NCBI RefSeq assembly: GCF_020687805.1
Contig: NZ_JAJEWQ010000001.1
Coordinates: forward strand, 1-64,000
Reading direction: 5' to 3'
DNA: 64,000 bases
Origin: Planctobacterium marinum
GTDB taxonomy: Bacteria > Pseudomonadota > Gammaproteobacteria > Enterobacterales > Alteromonadaceae
Shown one piece after another: positions 51,000-60,743 of this stretch (position 1 is its first letter; the number at the start of each line of letters is the position of its first letter). The notes under the pieces were generated by a model that made no database searches, was not told where the DNA came from, and saw only the letters and a program-made list of their open reading frames with translations. The position numbers were made by a program, and so were the translations under genes.

Positions 51000-53780
51000 T
51001 TAGCCGATTTTAATATTGAGCCTTCTGCTTAACATTATCAGTGTTCCGCCAATTAGGTACCACACAGGTAAACTGCCACCACCACCAGAAGATGAGGGCG
51101 GAGGTGTTGCCGGAGGTGGCGTGGTGGTTTGCGTCGCCTCTACTGATAAGGTGATTTGTTGGCTGCTTTGCACCGCAAAATCATCACTGGCGGTTACCTG
51201 AAGTTGTACTTCTTCCGCCGGCATGGTGAAAAATACATTTTGAGTGTCACTGTCGTTGAGTGTCACTGTGGGGCCGGAAATTTGTGTCCATTGCCACACC
51301 AGCACGTCACCTTCCGGGTCCACGCCATCGGCGCTGAGTTCAACTAACGCGCCCTGTTCGAAACTCAACGCTGACAATTCGTTGACCACCGGCGGCAAAT
51401 TGCTGTCGTCATCGCGAATAACAATAGTGATACTGCCATTACTTCCAATAAAGTCCTCATTATCTGCACTGAGTTGTAGCACATAATTTTCAGTTGTTTC
51501 TGTGTCTTCGTCGTTTACGATTTGAAACTCAATAATTTTGCTTCCGGCTTCACCATCGGCCCAGGTCAGGCTGCCGGACGTTAGTTCCAAATCACTTTGT
51601 GTACTGTTGGTGAGAGCGTAGTCTACGGTAATACTTTGCTCGCTGCCGTTTAATCGGTTTAGTGTGACCTGTCCGCTGCCCTGAGTTTCCAAAACTGTCA
51701 GGGTGTCACCAGAGAAGCTGATATTGCCGTAGTTGATAACCCCGGGTATTCTGATTTCACTCAGATAGGTATCACCCAAAGTGGCACCATTGGTGGGGTT
51801 CATCAGGCGCAGGAACAGGCTTTCACCGGGTTCGCTGGTGTTTTCGTCATCGAGTGCGCTGATGCGAATGGTGCGACTGTCGTTTTCACCTTCGGCCCAG
51901 TTTAGGTCGTCCATATCAATCTGATAATCATTGCTGGTAGTAGTACCGGCAATTAATTCAACACTGACACTGGCAGCGCCGACAAAGTCTTTGATAACCT
52001 GAATTTCGATACTGTTGCCTTCTTCTACTGTCACTTTACTGGTACTAAAGCTGAAACCGCCGCTGCGGGTTTGGTCCCGTAGTACGTACAGGCCGCTGTT
52101 TATGTCACTAACCAAAATGAGGCCGCTTGGCAGGTAGGGGTATACGCCCCAGGCGCCGTTAAATGTGCTGCCATCTGAAATGGGGTAAGTATCGAAAAAA
52201 CCGACGGTTTGCGGGTTTGTGGCATCGGTGATGTCTAAGATGGTTAAGCCACGTTCGTAATTAGACATGTAATAACGATTACCGCGCACAAAGCCGTTGT
52301 GATCGATTGCTTTGGTGGTACCTGTCCAGGTGCCAACTCGTACCGGGTTACTTAAGTCTGTGATGTCGAATACATACAGGGTTGAATTCAGGCCGCGGTT
52401 GCGTTCGTCCAGTTCATCGTGAACAAAGATATAGTTGCGATCTTCGCTCCACCAACCTGAATGCACATAACTGGCTGTGTCGTAGGTGGTGGTGGCCAGT
52501 TGCCTTGCATCATTGAGGTTGGTGTGATCCCATAAACGAAACTCCGCCTCGTTAAAATCCAACATCAGGGTACAACCGTATTGGTTGGCATTAATACATT
52601 GGGCCTGGCGTTCGTCGGTGATGTTTACTGATGAAGCGTCATGGGTGTACAGCAATGCATTCGCCATGGTTGGGGTGTATGCCGCCTGAGGCTGTGTTGG
52701 CTGCTGTAAAGAATAGGTGCGCATCGCACCATTGTAATTGGGCTGACCAAGGATATGTAAGCCTGGGCTGTTGTTGAGGCCGATATTTAAGGTGTAATCC
52801 ACATTACTGATATACACATTATGCGCACGGGTATCAGTATTGGTGGTGTTGGCAACGGTCAGGCTACTGGGCAGGTCATTTAAATCTAAAATGGTCAGGC
52901 CTTCAGTGGCATTGTCTGCCGTCAGGTAGGCATAGGCCTGCCATAACCCCCGATCTGAATCGAAGTATTGGTACACCTTGACGTCGCGCCAGGTCGTGGC
53001 TTGTTGGGTAATTTTACCCACGACTTCGGGATTCTCAGGGTCGGCCAGGTTGACCACTGATACACCGTTGCGCAATCCAATGATGGCATACTCACAACCG
53101 GTATTGAGATCCACATGACCCCAGATGTCATTTGCGGCAGTATCTGGAAATTCTGACAAGGGTACATGGCTTACCAGGTCCACGCTGTTGCAGGCAAACT
53201 GATCGGCAGTGCCGTTTTCACAGGTCAGGCTTTGTTGCCGTTGTGCCAATGCTGCGAGTTGTCCGTTGGCTTTTTGTAACGCGACGGAAAATTGCTCTGA
53301 TTTGCTATCCGCAATTACCTGAAAGCCTTTTTTCTGTGCCAACGCCCGATACTCAGGCGGCACACCAAGCAGTGTGGTTTGGTTTTTGTCAGGGGCGTGT
53401 ACCTGGTAATGATCGGTGGTACTGTAACCGGCAAAGACCGGGTTGATTAGGTCTTCCAGATGCAATAAATCAGCCGGCGACGTTACCTGATAGTTGCCTT
53501 GCGCCACCAGAATTTTGTCGCCCTTTTTGGCCTGAAGCTGAGCATAAGCAATGCTTTGACAAGGACGAAAGCGATTGGCGCAATCGCCGCTGTCTTTACC
53601 AGACTGAGCCACAAATCGGGCTTTGTCGTGTTCAGAGTGGGCTAGTGCAGAAGGGGGCACCAGACTAGTGGCGAAAAATCCAGCGACAACCCCGGTGACA
53701 ACCAAAGTACGCAAGTTTACTCTGTCCCTCCAGCGTCGCTGCGTCTTAGTGAATGCCGGTAAATAGGTGAATGTTGTCAT
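51000..53780 (-). CDS. secreted LVIVD-repeat (choice-of-anchor B) protein with GlyGly-CTERM-like tail
   Basis: A 926-residue secreted surface protein with a signal peptide (about 1-47). LVIVD-type propeller repeats (for example GLTILDITDATNPQTVGFFDTYP; VSVVNLADPENPEVVG) sit at about 240-560. Calx-beta-like repeats (VTVEEGNSIEIQV; DGEAGSKIIEFQI) follow, then a PKD/cadherin-like domain (about 800-885). The end is PPPSSSGGGGS, then a TM helix and RR, like a GlyGly-CTERM tail processed by rhombosortase. Such proteins are often encoded with MbnP/MbnH, as here. The ATG at 53780 has AAGGA upstream. Function unknown. Confidence 0.85.
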   Translation of the reverse strand: MTTFTYLPAFTKTQRRWRDRVNLRTLVVTGVVAGFFATSLVPPSALAHSEHDKARFVAQSGKDSGDCANRFRPCQSIAYAQLQAKKGDKILVAQGNYQVTSPADLLHLEDLINPVFAGYSTTDHYQVHAPDKNQTTLLGVPPEYRALAQKKGFQVIADSKSEQFSVALQKANGQLAALAQRQQSLTCENGTADQFACNSVDLVSHVPLSEFPDTAANDIWGHVDLNTGCEYAIIGLRNGVSVVNLADPENPEVVGKITQQATTWRDVKVYQYFDSDRGLWQAYAYLTADNATEGLTILDLNDLPSSLTVANTTNTDTRAHNVYISNVDYTLNIGLNNSPGLHILGQPNYNGAMRTYSLQQPTQPQAAYTPTMANALLYTHDASSVNITDERQAQCINANQYGCTLMLDFNEAEFRLWDHTNLNDARQLATTTYDTASYVHSGWWSEDRNYIFVHDELDERNRGLNSTLYVFDITDLSNPVRVGTWTGTTKAIDHNGFVRGNRYYMSNYERGLTILDITDATNPQTVGFFDTYPISDGSTFNGAWGVYPYLPSGLILVSDINSGLYVLRDQTRSGGFSFSTSKVTVEEGNSIEIQVIKDFVGAASVSVELIAGTTTSNDYQIDMDDLNWAEGENDSRTIRISALDDENTSEPGESLFLRLMNPTNGATLGDTYLSEIRIPGVINYGNISFSGDTLTVLETQGSGQVTLNRLNGSEQSITVDYALTNSTQSDLELTSGSLTWADGEAGSKIIEFQIVNDEDTETTENYVLQLSADNEDFIGSNGSITIVIRDDDSNLPPVVNELSALSFEQGALVELSADGVDPEGDVLVWQWTQISGPTVTLNDSDTQNVFFTMPAEEVQLQVTASDDFAVQSSQQITLSVEATQTTTPPPATPPPSSSGGGGSLPVWYLIGGTLIMLSRRLNIKIG

Positions 53781-53954
53781 AACTTTACTGTCCTTCTGAG
53801 TGCGTTAACCGCAACTGAATACCAGTCTCGTACCAAAGGCTGTGCAGTCTTACCTATGGTCTATATACTGTTCGAGTTTGTGTTAGGCTGTGGGCCGCCA
53901 TCAATGCGTGTTTCCCACACCTTGTATTACTTTAAGATAGTCAATTTATCAGGA

Positions 53955-54722
53955 ATGTCAGTGAAGGAAAAACTTTTCGCAGCAGTCATGGTTAGTTTAT
54001 TACTAATGGTTTCTGCCTGTAATCGTAAACAAGACAACACACAATTGCAGGTCGCTTTGTGGTATCAGGGAGCGCAGGTTAACTGTCAGGCTATACCAAT
54101 AGATAGCAACCCTTGGCAACTGGATACACTGGCATTTTACCTCAGTGATGCGAAGCTCGTCTCTGCTCAAAGCAGCTATCCGGTCAGGTTTTACAGTGAC
54201 GTACCCGAGTTACAACTGATCCGATTAGATTCACACAACTGCCTGGGGCAGGTGACGTTGCGAACAGAAAAACCCTTCTCCTTCGGGGATTCTCTGGCTT
54301 TTACTTTGGGCGTGCCGTTTGATGTGAATCATCGCAACCCGGTAACCCAACCTATGCCGCTGAATATCCCGGACATGTTCTGGACCTGGCGCAATGGCTA
54401 CAAGTTCCTGCGCCTGGACATGCACACCGAAGGTGATAACTGGGCGTATCATTTGGGCAGTGTTGGTTGCCTCTCTGACAGTGCCGTACGTGCGCCAAAT
54501 TCCTCATGTACGCGACCTAATCGTCATCAGTTCCACCTGACAATACCCGACGCACAGTCATGGACATTGGTGCTGCACCTGGACAGGCTGATAGCAGATA
54601 TGAGTCTTTCACAACAGAACCGCTGCGTAATGCATGGCGAGACTGAGCCGCTATGCGAGCATTTGTATCGCAATCTGAGTGCAGCAAGTCCGTCGATATT
54701 CAGTTTGGAACCGGTGCAGTGA
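53955..54722 (+). CDS. mbnP: MbnP-family copper-binding lipoprotein (metallo-mystery pair)
   Basis: A 255-residue lipoprotein from the ATG at 53955 (MSVKEK), with lipobox VSAC. The family features are several Cys (NCQAI, HNCLGQ, GCLSD, SSCTR, RCVMH) and the hallmark MFWTWRNGYKFLRLDM. MbnP proteins bind copper and have a Trp that is oxidised to kynurenine by partner MbnH. The longer frame to 53856 is not needed. The stop overlaps the start of mbnH by four bases (GTGA), showing coupling. Confidence 0.88.
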   Translation: MSVKEKLFAAVMVSLLLMVSACNRKQDNTQLQVALWYQGAQVNCQAIPIDSNPWQLDTLAFYLSDAKLVSAQSSYPVRFYSDVPELQLIRLDSHNCLGQVTLRTEKPFSFGDSLAFTLGVPFDVNHRNPVTQPMPLNIPDMFWTWRNGYKFLRLDMHTEGDNWAYHLGSVGCLSDSAVRAPNSSCTRPNRHQFHLTIPDAQSWTLVLHLDRLIADMSLSQQNRCVMHGETEPLCEHLYRNLSAASPSIFSLEPVQ

Positions 54723-55819
54723 GCTTAGGCCGGGTAATATTATTAATTTTTTTGTTTTGCTGTCTGACTGCATGCCAGAAAGCACCGACACCCTGGCAGT
54801 GGCAGATACCTGACGGGTTTCCCAGGCCGCAGGTGCCTGACGATAATCCGATGACTGCGGAAAAGGTTGAACTGGGCAGGCAACTCTTCTATGACCGCAA
54901 TTTATCCGCTAATCAGGTGCAGTCCTGTGGCAATTGTCACCAGCAGCAGTTTGCGTTCAGCGAACCATTGCCTCATTCCAGTGGCAGCACCGGGCAAAAG
55001 GTACGACGCAACAGCATGCCTTTGGTTAACGTTGCCTATAATAGTCATTTAACCTGGGCCCACAGTGAGTTGACCACTTTGGAGGCACAAATTCTGATCC
55101 CCATGTTTGGCGAAGAGCCAATTGAACTGGGAATTACTGGCCATGAAAATAACGTATTAGCCCGATTTGACAATGATAAATATCGACCACTGTTTGCCGC
55201 GGCTTTTCCGGGAGAATCCCTCAGTTTCGAGCTAATTGTTAAAGCCTTAGCCAGCTTTGTGCGCAGTCTGACGTCATTTAATTCCGCCTTTGATCGCTAC
55301 GCCTACTATGGCGAAGACGACGCCCTGAGCGAATCCGCTTTACGCGGGATGGAGTTGTTTTTTTCTGAACGCCTGGAGTGTCATCACTGTCATGGCGGTT
55401 TTAATTTTAGTCAGGCCAGTAAACACGCCGGACAGGCATTTGATGTAACGGCGTTTCACAATACCGGTTTGTATAATGAAGATGGCGCGGGTGCCTATCC
55501 TTCCTCTGATATGGGCTTGCTGGAGATCAGTCTTAAACCGGAACATATGGGACAATTCAGAGCACCGACGCTGCGCAATGTCGCGGTGTCAGCACCTTAT
55601 ATGCACGACGGCAGTGTTGCAACTTTGCAAGAGGTGATTGCGATTTATGCTGCTGGCGGCAGAGGCGAGGGCATAAACAACCCGTTGAAAAGCCCGTTTA
55701 TGCACGGATTTATGCTCAATACCCAGGACTCGCAAGATTTACTGGCGTTTTTACACAGTTTAACCGACGAGGATTTTTTAACCAATCGACAGCACGCTGA
55801 TCCCGGTGCAGAACCATGA
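54719..55819 (+). CDS. mbnH: MbnH-like di-heme cytochrome c peroxidase-family enzyme
   Basis: A periplasmic lipoprotein of 366 residues from GTG at 54719, with lipobox CLTAC. Two c-heme sites CGNCH and CHHCH are spaced as in the MauG/cytochrome c peroxidase family. MbnH oxidises a Trp of MbnP. The frame could also start at 54653 in mbnP, but the GTGA overlap and the lipobox near the new N-terminus favour 54719. Conserved distal ligand residues follow ELTTLE and PTLRNVAVSAPYMHDGSVATLQEVI. Confidence 0.9.
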   Translation: MSLGRVILLIFLFCCLTACQKAPTPWQWQIPDGFPRPQVPDDNPMTAEKVELGRQLFYDRNLSANQVQSCGNCHQQQFAFSEPLPHSSGSTGQKVRRNSMPLVNVAYNSHLTWAHSELTTLEAQILIPMFGEEPIELGITGHENNVLARFDNDKYRPLFAAAFPGESLSFELIVKALASFVRSLTSFNSAFDRYAYYGEDDALSESALRGMELFFSERLECHHCHGGFNFSQASKHAGQAFDVTAFHNTGLYNEDGAGAYPSSDMGLLEISLKPEHMGQFRAPTLRNVAVSAPYMHDGSVATLQEVIAIYAAGGRGEGINNPLKSPFMHGFMLNTQDSQDLLAFLHSLTDEDFLTNRQHADPGAEP

Positions 55820-55825
55820 TTTCAG

Positions 55826-56725
55826 TCAGCCTTTAAACTGGCTTTCTACCCGAAAGTGTTGATCAATAGTGACATAAGGTGCGCCGGTTTCGGCGATCCA
55901 TTTTTTGCCTTCTTCCTCACCTTTTAACATGGTGATGGTGGCAAGAGTGCCGGCCACAATGCATTGTTCCGCCCAGACACTAACCCCGGAAAGACCGTCC
56001 ACCGGCCAACCTGTGATTGGATTAATGATGTGACTGTACTTTTTATCGTTCAGCACAAAACAGCGGGCGTAATCACCACTACTGGCAAGACCACCGGAGT
56101 GCAGCGCAATTTTCGCAACAGGTTCTCCTGGGATTGCCGGATGGCTGATCCCAATTTCCCAGGGTTTGCCATCAGGATGCGGACCGGCTGCAGCAATATC
56201 GCCGGCCAGATCTACCAGTCCGTGGCGAATTCCTACTTCGCCAATAAAGTTAGCCAGTACGTCTGCAGCGTACTCTTTTACGATACCGCCAAAGTCCAGT
56301 TCCATGCCGGCAACGGGTAAGCGAAAGGCCGTTTGCTCCATTGGTAGCTTTGCAAAACCGATTTTATCCAGTGTGCGGTTTATGTCTTCCTGAGAGGGGA
56401 TTTGGGGATTTTTGAAATCCCAGATTTGGTGCAACACGCCTGAGGTAATATCAAACAATCCGTTGCTTTCCCGGTGAGCAATGGTGGCGTATTGCATCAG
56501 TATCCAGGTTTCAGTGTCTAATTCAAAAAGCTGCTCACTGCCAGCCGCCTTATTGATTTTGCTAATCAGGCTATCTGGTTGGTAGCGAGAATATTTTGCT
56601 TCCAGTCGGGCCATTTCTTCTACACAGGCGTTTTTGGCCTGGTTGAATTGTTGCTCTGAATCGCAATAAAAACTGAGTGCGCAGGGGGAGCCCATAGCCT
56701 TAAACTGAAAGTCAAATAAATCCAT
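55826..56725 (-). CDS. apbE: FAD:protein FMN transferase (ApbE)
   Basis: A 299-residue ApbE-family flavin transferase, which attaches FMN covalently to Thr/Ser of target proteins. MGSPCALSFY near the N-terminus, LISKINKAAG, GLFDITSGVLHQIW, DFGGIVKEYAADVL and SHIINPITGWPVDGLSGVSV match the family. It lacks an obvious lipobox or signal, so it is unlike E. coli ApbE, and may act in the cytoplasm. Last gene of the TlpA-DUF4266-DUF3570-ApbE operon. No flavin-acceptor (FMN_bind) gene is near. Confidence 0.92.
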   Translation of the reverse strand: MDLFDFQFKAMGSPCALSFYCDSEQQFNQAKNACVEEMARLEAKYSRYQPDSLISKINKAAGSEQLFELDTETWILMQYATIAHRESNGLFDITSGVLHQIWDFKNPQIPSQEDINRTLDKIGFAKLPMEQTAFRLPVAGMELDFGGIVKEYAADVLANFIGEVGIRHGLVDLAGDIAAAGPHPDGKPWEIGISHPAIPGEPVAKIALHSGGLASSGDYARCFVLNDKKYSHIINPITGWPVDGLSGVSVWAEQCIVAGTLATITMLKGEEEGKKWIAETGAPYVTIDQHFRVESQFKG

Positions 56726-56730
56726 ATAAT

Positions 56731-57905
56731 CTAAAACGTAAAATCGACACCAACGCTGATCAGGGTGAAATCCAGCAGAGCAGGGTGTTCACTGTCAGCA
56801 TCTGCTAAAAAGTGACCGCCACCGCTGGTGTATTTCTCACCACTGAGCATAAGTGCCCAATTTTCAAAAGCCTTTGTTATTTTTAAACCATAGGTTACTG
56901 CACCGTATTCTGACAGTCTATAGTCGGTAGAGTAATTTCCGTCGGCTCTGACTTCAGTGTGGAAGGTTTCATAAAAAAGGCGGCTGACTGTTCATAAAGT
57001 CGAACTGACGGCACAATTTGAATGCCAAAGTCCCAATTTTGGTACCAGGCTAAATCCAGCGTGTTTGAGCGTATATCCCAGTCATCGTCGTAGAAACGGT
57101 AATCCACATGGAGGGCCGCATTAACATCATCAAAAAAGTAGCGGTTTTGCACCGCCAGGGTTCGGGATATACGTTTGTCCGGTCGGGCATCGCCAATCAG
57201 CGCCCCTTCCACAAAGACCTGTTTGTAAGGATCGGACAGATAACCGCTTTTGCGCGATAATCCAAGCGCGATTTTTAACAGCCAGTGCTTGTTCATGATT
57301 CTGGCATAGCTTGCCAGGTAGGAGTTGCTGTGTTTGCTTTGTTCTGATGCCGGTCGGGTTCGGTAAATCTCGGCATCTACCGGGTTAATATCGTCGTTGC
57401 TGACATCCGCAGAAAATGCCCAGGTCGTGAGCCGATCGTCAGATTCTTTTGCATAGCCAACCGAAAAACTTTGGCTTTCATAGTCATCTTCAGAAGAACG
57501 CGCTGCGCCAAGGGTCAGTACATCTCTGTCCAGGGCTATCTTAAGAGACGCAGACAGATCTCTGCGGGTATCTTCGATAGACGCGCCACTCATGACTTGT
57601 TTAGGCGCTTCTCCTGGTAACTGAAAGGTATACCAGGGCGAAGCGCCAGACATTTTTTCGTGTTGAAAATCCACATTCAGTTGGGTGTTATCGCCAAGCG
57701 GTGCCACCAGACGAAATTGATTCACTTCGATGTCGTAGCGTTCGTATTGCTGGTTTAAGACGTTTTCCACCGGGACTGCAGATTCCTGGTAATTATAGTG
57801 GCGCACACCGAGTTGAAAATCCTGAGTAATTTGCTGGGCCTTTGCCTGCAAGGCAGGCAGGCAGGCCGCCGCAGTGGACAAAGCCAATAATGCATTGTTG
57901 TTCAT
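56731..57905 (-). pseudogene. DUF3570 protein, frameshifted
   Basis: An outer-membrane beta-barrel-like DUF3570 protein. The frame from the ATG at 57905 has a signal peptide (LLALSTAAACLPALQAKA) and alternating strands. It runs to residue ~320, YEQSAAFF, then a shifted tail. In the other frame the family's end is intact: FYETFHTEVRADGNYSTDYR, LSEYGAVTYGLK and, at the end, DFTLISVGVDFTF with stop at 56731-56733. The break lies at the run of six T at about 56970; one missing T explains it. Either a real inactivation or a sequencing error. DUF3570 proteins are encoded with DUF4266, thioredoxin-like and ApbE genes. Confidence 0.88.
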
Positions 57906-57923
57906 GCTTGTTATCTCATCTGT

Positions 57924-58133
57924 TTAATTGCAGCCACAGCCACCACCGCTGTTGGTTGCGCCGCCGGAAGAGGCTTCTTTGCTGAAATAAACATGGCGAT
58001 GAAATGCAGCCTGCATAGTGTCTGGTTCAAAAGCCATTTCATTTTTCGCAAATCGCCCTTTTTCCCAGGGCTCTACCGTGGTGACACAGGCCGAACAGAG
58101 AAAGCATAAGATAACGCAGAGGATTTTCTTCAT
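57924..58133 (-). CDS. DUF4266 lipoprotein with GCGC tail
   Basis: A 69-residue lipoprotein: signal ILCVILCFLCSAC, mature domain VEPWEKGRFAKNEMAFEPDTMQAAFHRHVYFSKEASSGG, ending GGGCGCN. This is the DUF4266 family, typical of this operon. The Cys-X-Cys tail suggests metal or flavin attachment or a disulfide partner for the TlpA-like protein. The start overlaps the TlpA stop by four bases (ATGA), so coupled. Confidence 0.88.
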   Translation of the reverse strand: MKKILCVILCFLCSACVTTVEPWEKGRFAKNEMAFEPDTMQAAFHRHVYFSKEASSGGATNSGGGCGCN

Positions 58134-58633
58134 GGTGTTCCTATCAGGTGCTCGATTTGTTGGATTTTTTTCTGTTTTTTGCGCTCATTAAAACCAATGT
58201 GCCGGCCTCGTATGATGCCATCTTTATCAATGACGAAGGCAACGGGCAATCCGGGTAATTTTAAGCTTTCAGCAAGTTGTTTTTCGGGATCGGTATAGAT
58301 AGCGAAATCAGCGGGTATTTCGGCTAAAAATCGTTTTGCGTCATCAGCAAACTCGTCCATATTGATGGCGACAACTTTAAAGTCTTCGGTGGCGTATTTT
58401 TTTTGCAATTCATTCATAAACGGGAAGGACTTTTTGCAGGGTTTGCACCAGGACGCCCAGAAATCCAGATAGACAACCTGGCCTTTCAGTTGCGCGGTAG
58501 AAATTTGTTGGCCGGTTGCAAAATCGATTAAGGTTACTTCCGGCAAGGGCGATTCAGCATGGGCCTGACAGGCCGCCAGGTAAAATAAGGCTGCACTACA
58601 CAGTTGACAACAAGCCGATAAAATTCGTTTCAA
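58130..58633 (-). CDS. TlpA-like periplasmic thiol-disulfide oxidoreductase
   Basis: A 167-residue exported thioredoxin-like protein with signal peptide (residues 1-26). The active site is WASWCKPCKK (WCKPC), with the usual TlpA/ResA insert around it (YLDFWASWC...). The cis-Pro is in LPGLPVAFVIDKDG. It probably reduces or delivers thiols to the DUF4266 protein with its CxC tail. First gene of the four-gene operon. Confidence 0.93.
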   Translation of the reverse strand: MKRILSACCQLCSAALFYLAACQAHAESPLPEVTLIDFATGQQISTAQLKGQVVYLDFWASWCKPCKKSFPFMNELQKKYATEDFKVVAINMDEFADDAKRFLAEIPADFAIYTDPEKQLAESLKLPGLPVAFVIDKDGIIRGRHIGFNERKKQKKIQQIEHLIGTP

Positions 58634-58664
58634 AACAATACTCCGTTATTTACTTAATCGCGGT

Positions 58665-59177
58665 TCAGGGGTGACTTTCAGTGCGCTGCGGCATGGGATT
58701 GCCTTTTTTCTGTTTGCCCTGGTCGCGCCATATCCAGGGCGGCACCCTCAAGGCATGCGCTTGTGACCATAACCCTTTTGCAGAATTCATCGCGTCACTC
58801 TGAGCTTCACTATAGGCTAACTGTAGCTCATAAGGCATTGCTTTGGGAGGAAGCCAGGCAAATCCCGTTTTAATCATGGCAAGGTTGATATTTTCGCCAT
58901 CTACGATGATTTCGCCTGCCTCAGAAATGTGCATGTATTTGTCATAGACTTTTGAATGCAGGAACATTTTGGCTTCCCGGCCGTAAGGTTGTTCTCTTTC
59001 CGGAGCATCAATAAACTGCAGTTCTAAAGATTCAGTTGCGCCTGATGCGTGCTGCACCAGCAGCGTGTCACCATCAACAACCTGAATCACTTTACTGCCA
59101 GATACTGAAACAGGGTTGCAGGCAAAGAGGCAGGCCTGAAGTGCTATATACCATGAAAATTTGTAAAATCCTGTCAT
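58665..59177 (-). CDS. thermonuclease-like lipoprotein (SNase family)
   Basis: A 170-residue protein from the ATG at 59177 with a signal and lipobox-like LFAC. The SNase fold is recognised by VIQVVDGDTLLVQ, LQFIDAPEREQPYGREAKMFL and the DGENINLAMIKTGFAWL segment (catalytic D, E, R residues of staphylococcal nuclease are present in DAPE..Q.YG..A). The C-terminus is basic. Likely Ca-dependent nuclease. It ends 32 bases before the TlpA operon on the same strand. Confidence 0.85.
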   Translation of the reverse strand: MTGFYKFSWYIALQACLFACNPVSVSGSKVIQVVDGDTLLVQHASGATESLELQFIDAPEREQPYGREAKMFLHSKVYDKYMHISEAGEIIVDGENINLAMIKTGFAWLPPKAMPYELQLAYSEAQSDAMNSAKGLWSQAHALRVPPWIWRDQGKQKKGNPMPQRTESHP

Positions 59178-59458
59178 GATGTCGGGTCTGTGTGCATTGA
59201 ACACAATAACTTTAGCCTTGCAAATTGTGCGGGACAACATTATTGCCAGCGTTTGGTGACTGGTTCACAAAATGCTTTATTGCCACAATGGTGAAAATTC
59301 CAACAAACTTTCAGCAAAAGCCTTAAATAAGTTGCGTTTTGAAGCACTTGCAGCTAAATAATAAGTGTTAAACCTTAATTATTCTGTTATCTTTTTTAGA
59401 GTTATTTTGTTGACTACAGACTGATATAAACGACAGAGCCTTAGAATTGGAGTAGACA

Positions 59459-59788
59459 ATGACCGAAAGGCCTTACCTTGTAAGTGGTAGAAACACCATA
59501 ATTCATAAAGTCCGCAAATTGGACTTAATTATTACCAATGGCGAAGAGCAGACGCCAATCATCGTCACTCATAAAGGTGTGAAAAAATACACCGGACGCG
59601 TGCCTGAAAACAAGCGTGAAGCCAAAATGATGGACGCCGAATTGGTGGATCTTACTTTGGGTGAATTGTTTGGTGACGAAAAAACGTTGCTGTTCGTGCA
59701 AACCATTAACGGCAAAGAATACAAAGTGGATTACAGCAAGTCTGATACGCCACTGTTTGTTAAAATTCATCAGGACAGCGTGATTTAA
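59459..59788 (+). CDS. hypothetical protein, 109 residues
   Basis: A soluble, slightly basic protein with beta-rich segments (YLVSGRNTIIHKVRKLDLIITNGEEQTPIIVTHKGV; LLFVQTINGKEYKVDYSKSD). No signal, no membrane segment. No known family was recognised. GGAG at about 59448 lies upstream of the ATG and an intrinsic terminator follows the stop, so it is a monocistronic gene. Confidence 0.65.
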   Translation: MTERPYLVSGRNTIIHKVRKLDLIITNGEEQTPIIVTHKGVKKYTGRVPENKREAKMMDAELVDLTLGELFGDEKTLLFVQTINGKEYKVDYSKSDTPLFVKIHQDSVI

Positions 59789-59820
59789 TCTATCGCCTCT
59801 CAGTCCAGATACCCGTTTGA

Positions 59821-59846
59821 AACCCCTGATAAAGGGGTTTTTTATT
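59821..59846 (+). terminator. intrinsic terminator
   Basis: AACCCC and GGGGTT form a stem around a short loop (TGATAAA), followed by TTTTTT, 33 bases after the stop of the 109-residue gene. Confidence 0.9.
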
Positions 59847-59858
59847 GCCTGCAAGTTA

Positions 59859-60527
59859 CTACTGAATGGTGTTTACCCATTGCTTCGGGCATTCGCTGGC
59901 AAATCCTTTGATGTATTTGTTTTTACCTTTGAGTTGCCGCGCTTTGCTTTGGTCAAAGATGTTTAAGCGGCAGATATCAATAGGGGTCACTTCGGAGGCA
60001 TTGACCGTCGGTACAATCGTGGCTCGTTGCAGCGCCTCTGCTATCAGTTCAGAGCAAAAGAACTGGCTGAAATCTTCCCGGTTGTGCCCGATTGCCGCCA
60101 GAGGACCAAACAAACGCGGAATATCAAAGGCAGACAGCAAAGCCTGTTTAACATCATAAGGTTTAAATATTTGCGTATGTAAAAATCGATACCAGTGACT
60201 TTGTTTCAGAATTAACTTGTCTCTGGCAGCCTGATTCAATGGAAACCACCACACTTCGCCCGGGTAATATTCAATACGCTCACATAACTTATTGACCATG
60301 ACCCCGGATTGACCATTCAGACGGGCGGCTTCAATGATGTTCTGCACAGTTGGACGGCCTGGATGATGCAGATTTTCGACATCCAATACCATGGCCACAT
60401 GAGTAATGCTGGAGCGGGTAGCCAGTTTTACAATTCTGCTGAATTCACTTTTACCACTAAAGGCGATTAAATCTCCTGGCTGGATAAATTGTTTTATCTC
60501 CTGGTAATTACGCCGTTTAAGTTGCAT
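59859..60527 (-). CDS. NlpC/P60-like (YiiX/DUF830-type) cysteine hydrolase
   Basis: A 222-residue protein with IQPGDLIAFSGKSEFSRIVKLATRSSITHVAMVL (His near residue 43), where the family has GDi....g..s..i...t.s..sHvgi. FFCSELIAEAL supplies the catalytic Cys. Together they match the permuted NlpC/P60 (YiiX/LRAT-like) papain-type fold. No signal peptide. Substrate may be lipid- or peptidoglycan-derived but is unknown. Confidence 0.75.
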   Translation of the reverse strand: MQLKRRNYQEIKQFIQPGDLIAFSGKSEFSRIVKLATRSSITHVAMVLDVENLHHPGRPTVQNIIEAARLNGQSGVMVNKLCERIEYYPGEVWWFPLNQAARDKLILKQSHWYRFLHTQIFKPYDVKQALLSAFDIPRLFGPLAAIGHNREDFSQFFCSELIAEALQRATIVPTVNASEVTPIDICRLNIFDQSKARQLKGKNKYIKGFASECPKQWVNTIQ

Positions 60528-60743
60528 TGTGGTAAAAATACTTCATTTGGTTATTTATTGGGGCGTTACGATAAACAACCTGTTATTCGCGGTCAATTAT
60601 CTTAATTTTCCGGTACTTTAACGATCTGTCTTATGCTCCCGCAAAACATCGAAATTTTACTGATAAGCCACCATGGTCTGCCTAAGCTGAGAACAGAGTT
60701 AAACCTGAGTTTGACTTATCGCAGAACAACAAGTGAGGGTATC

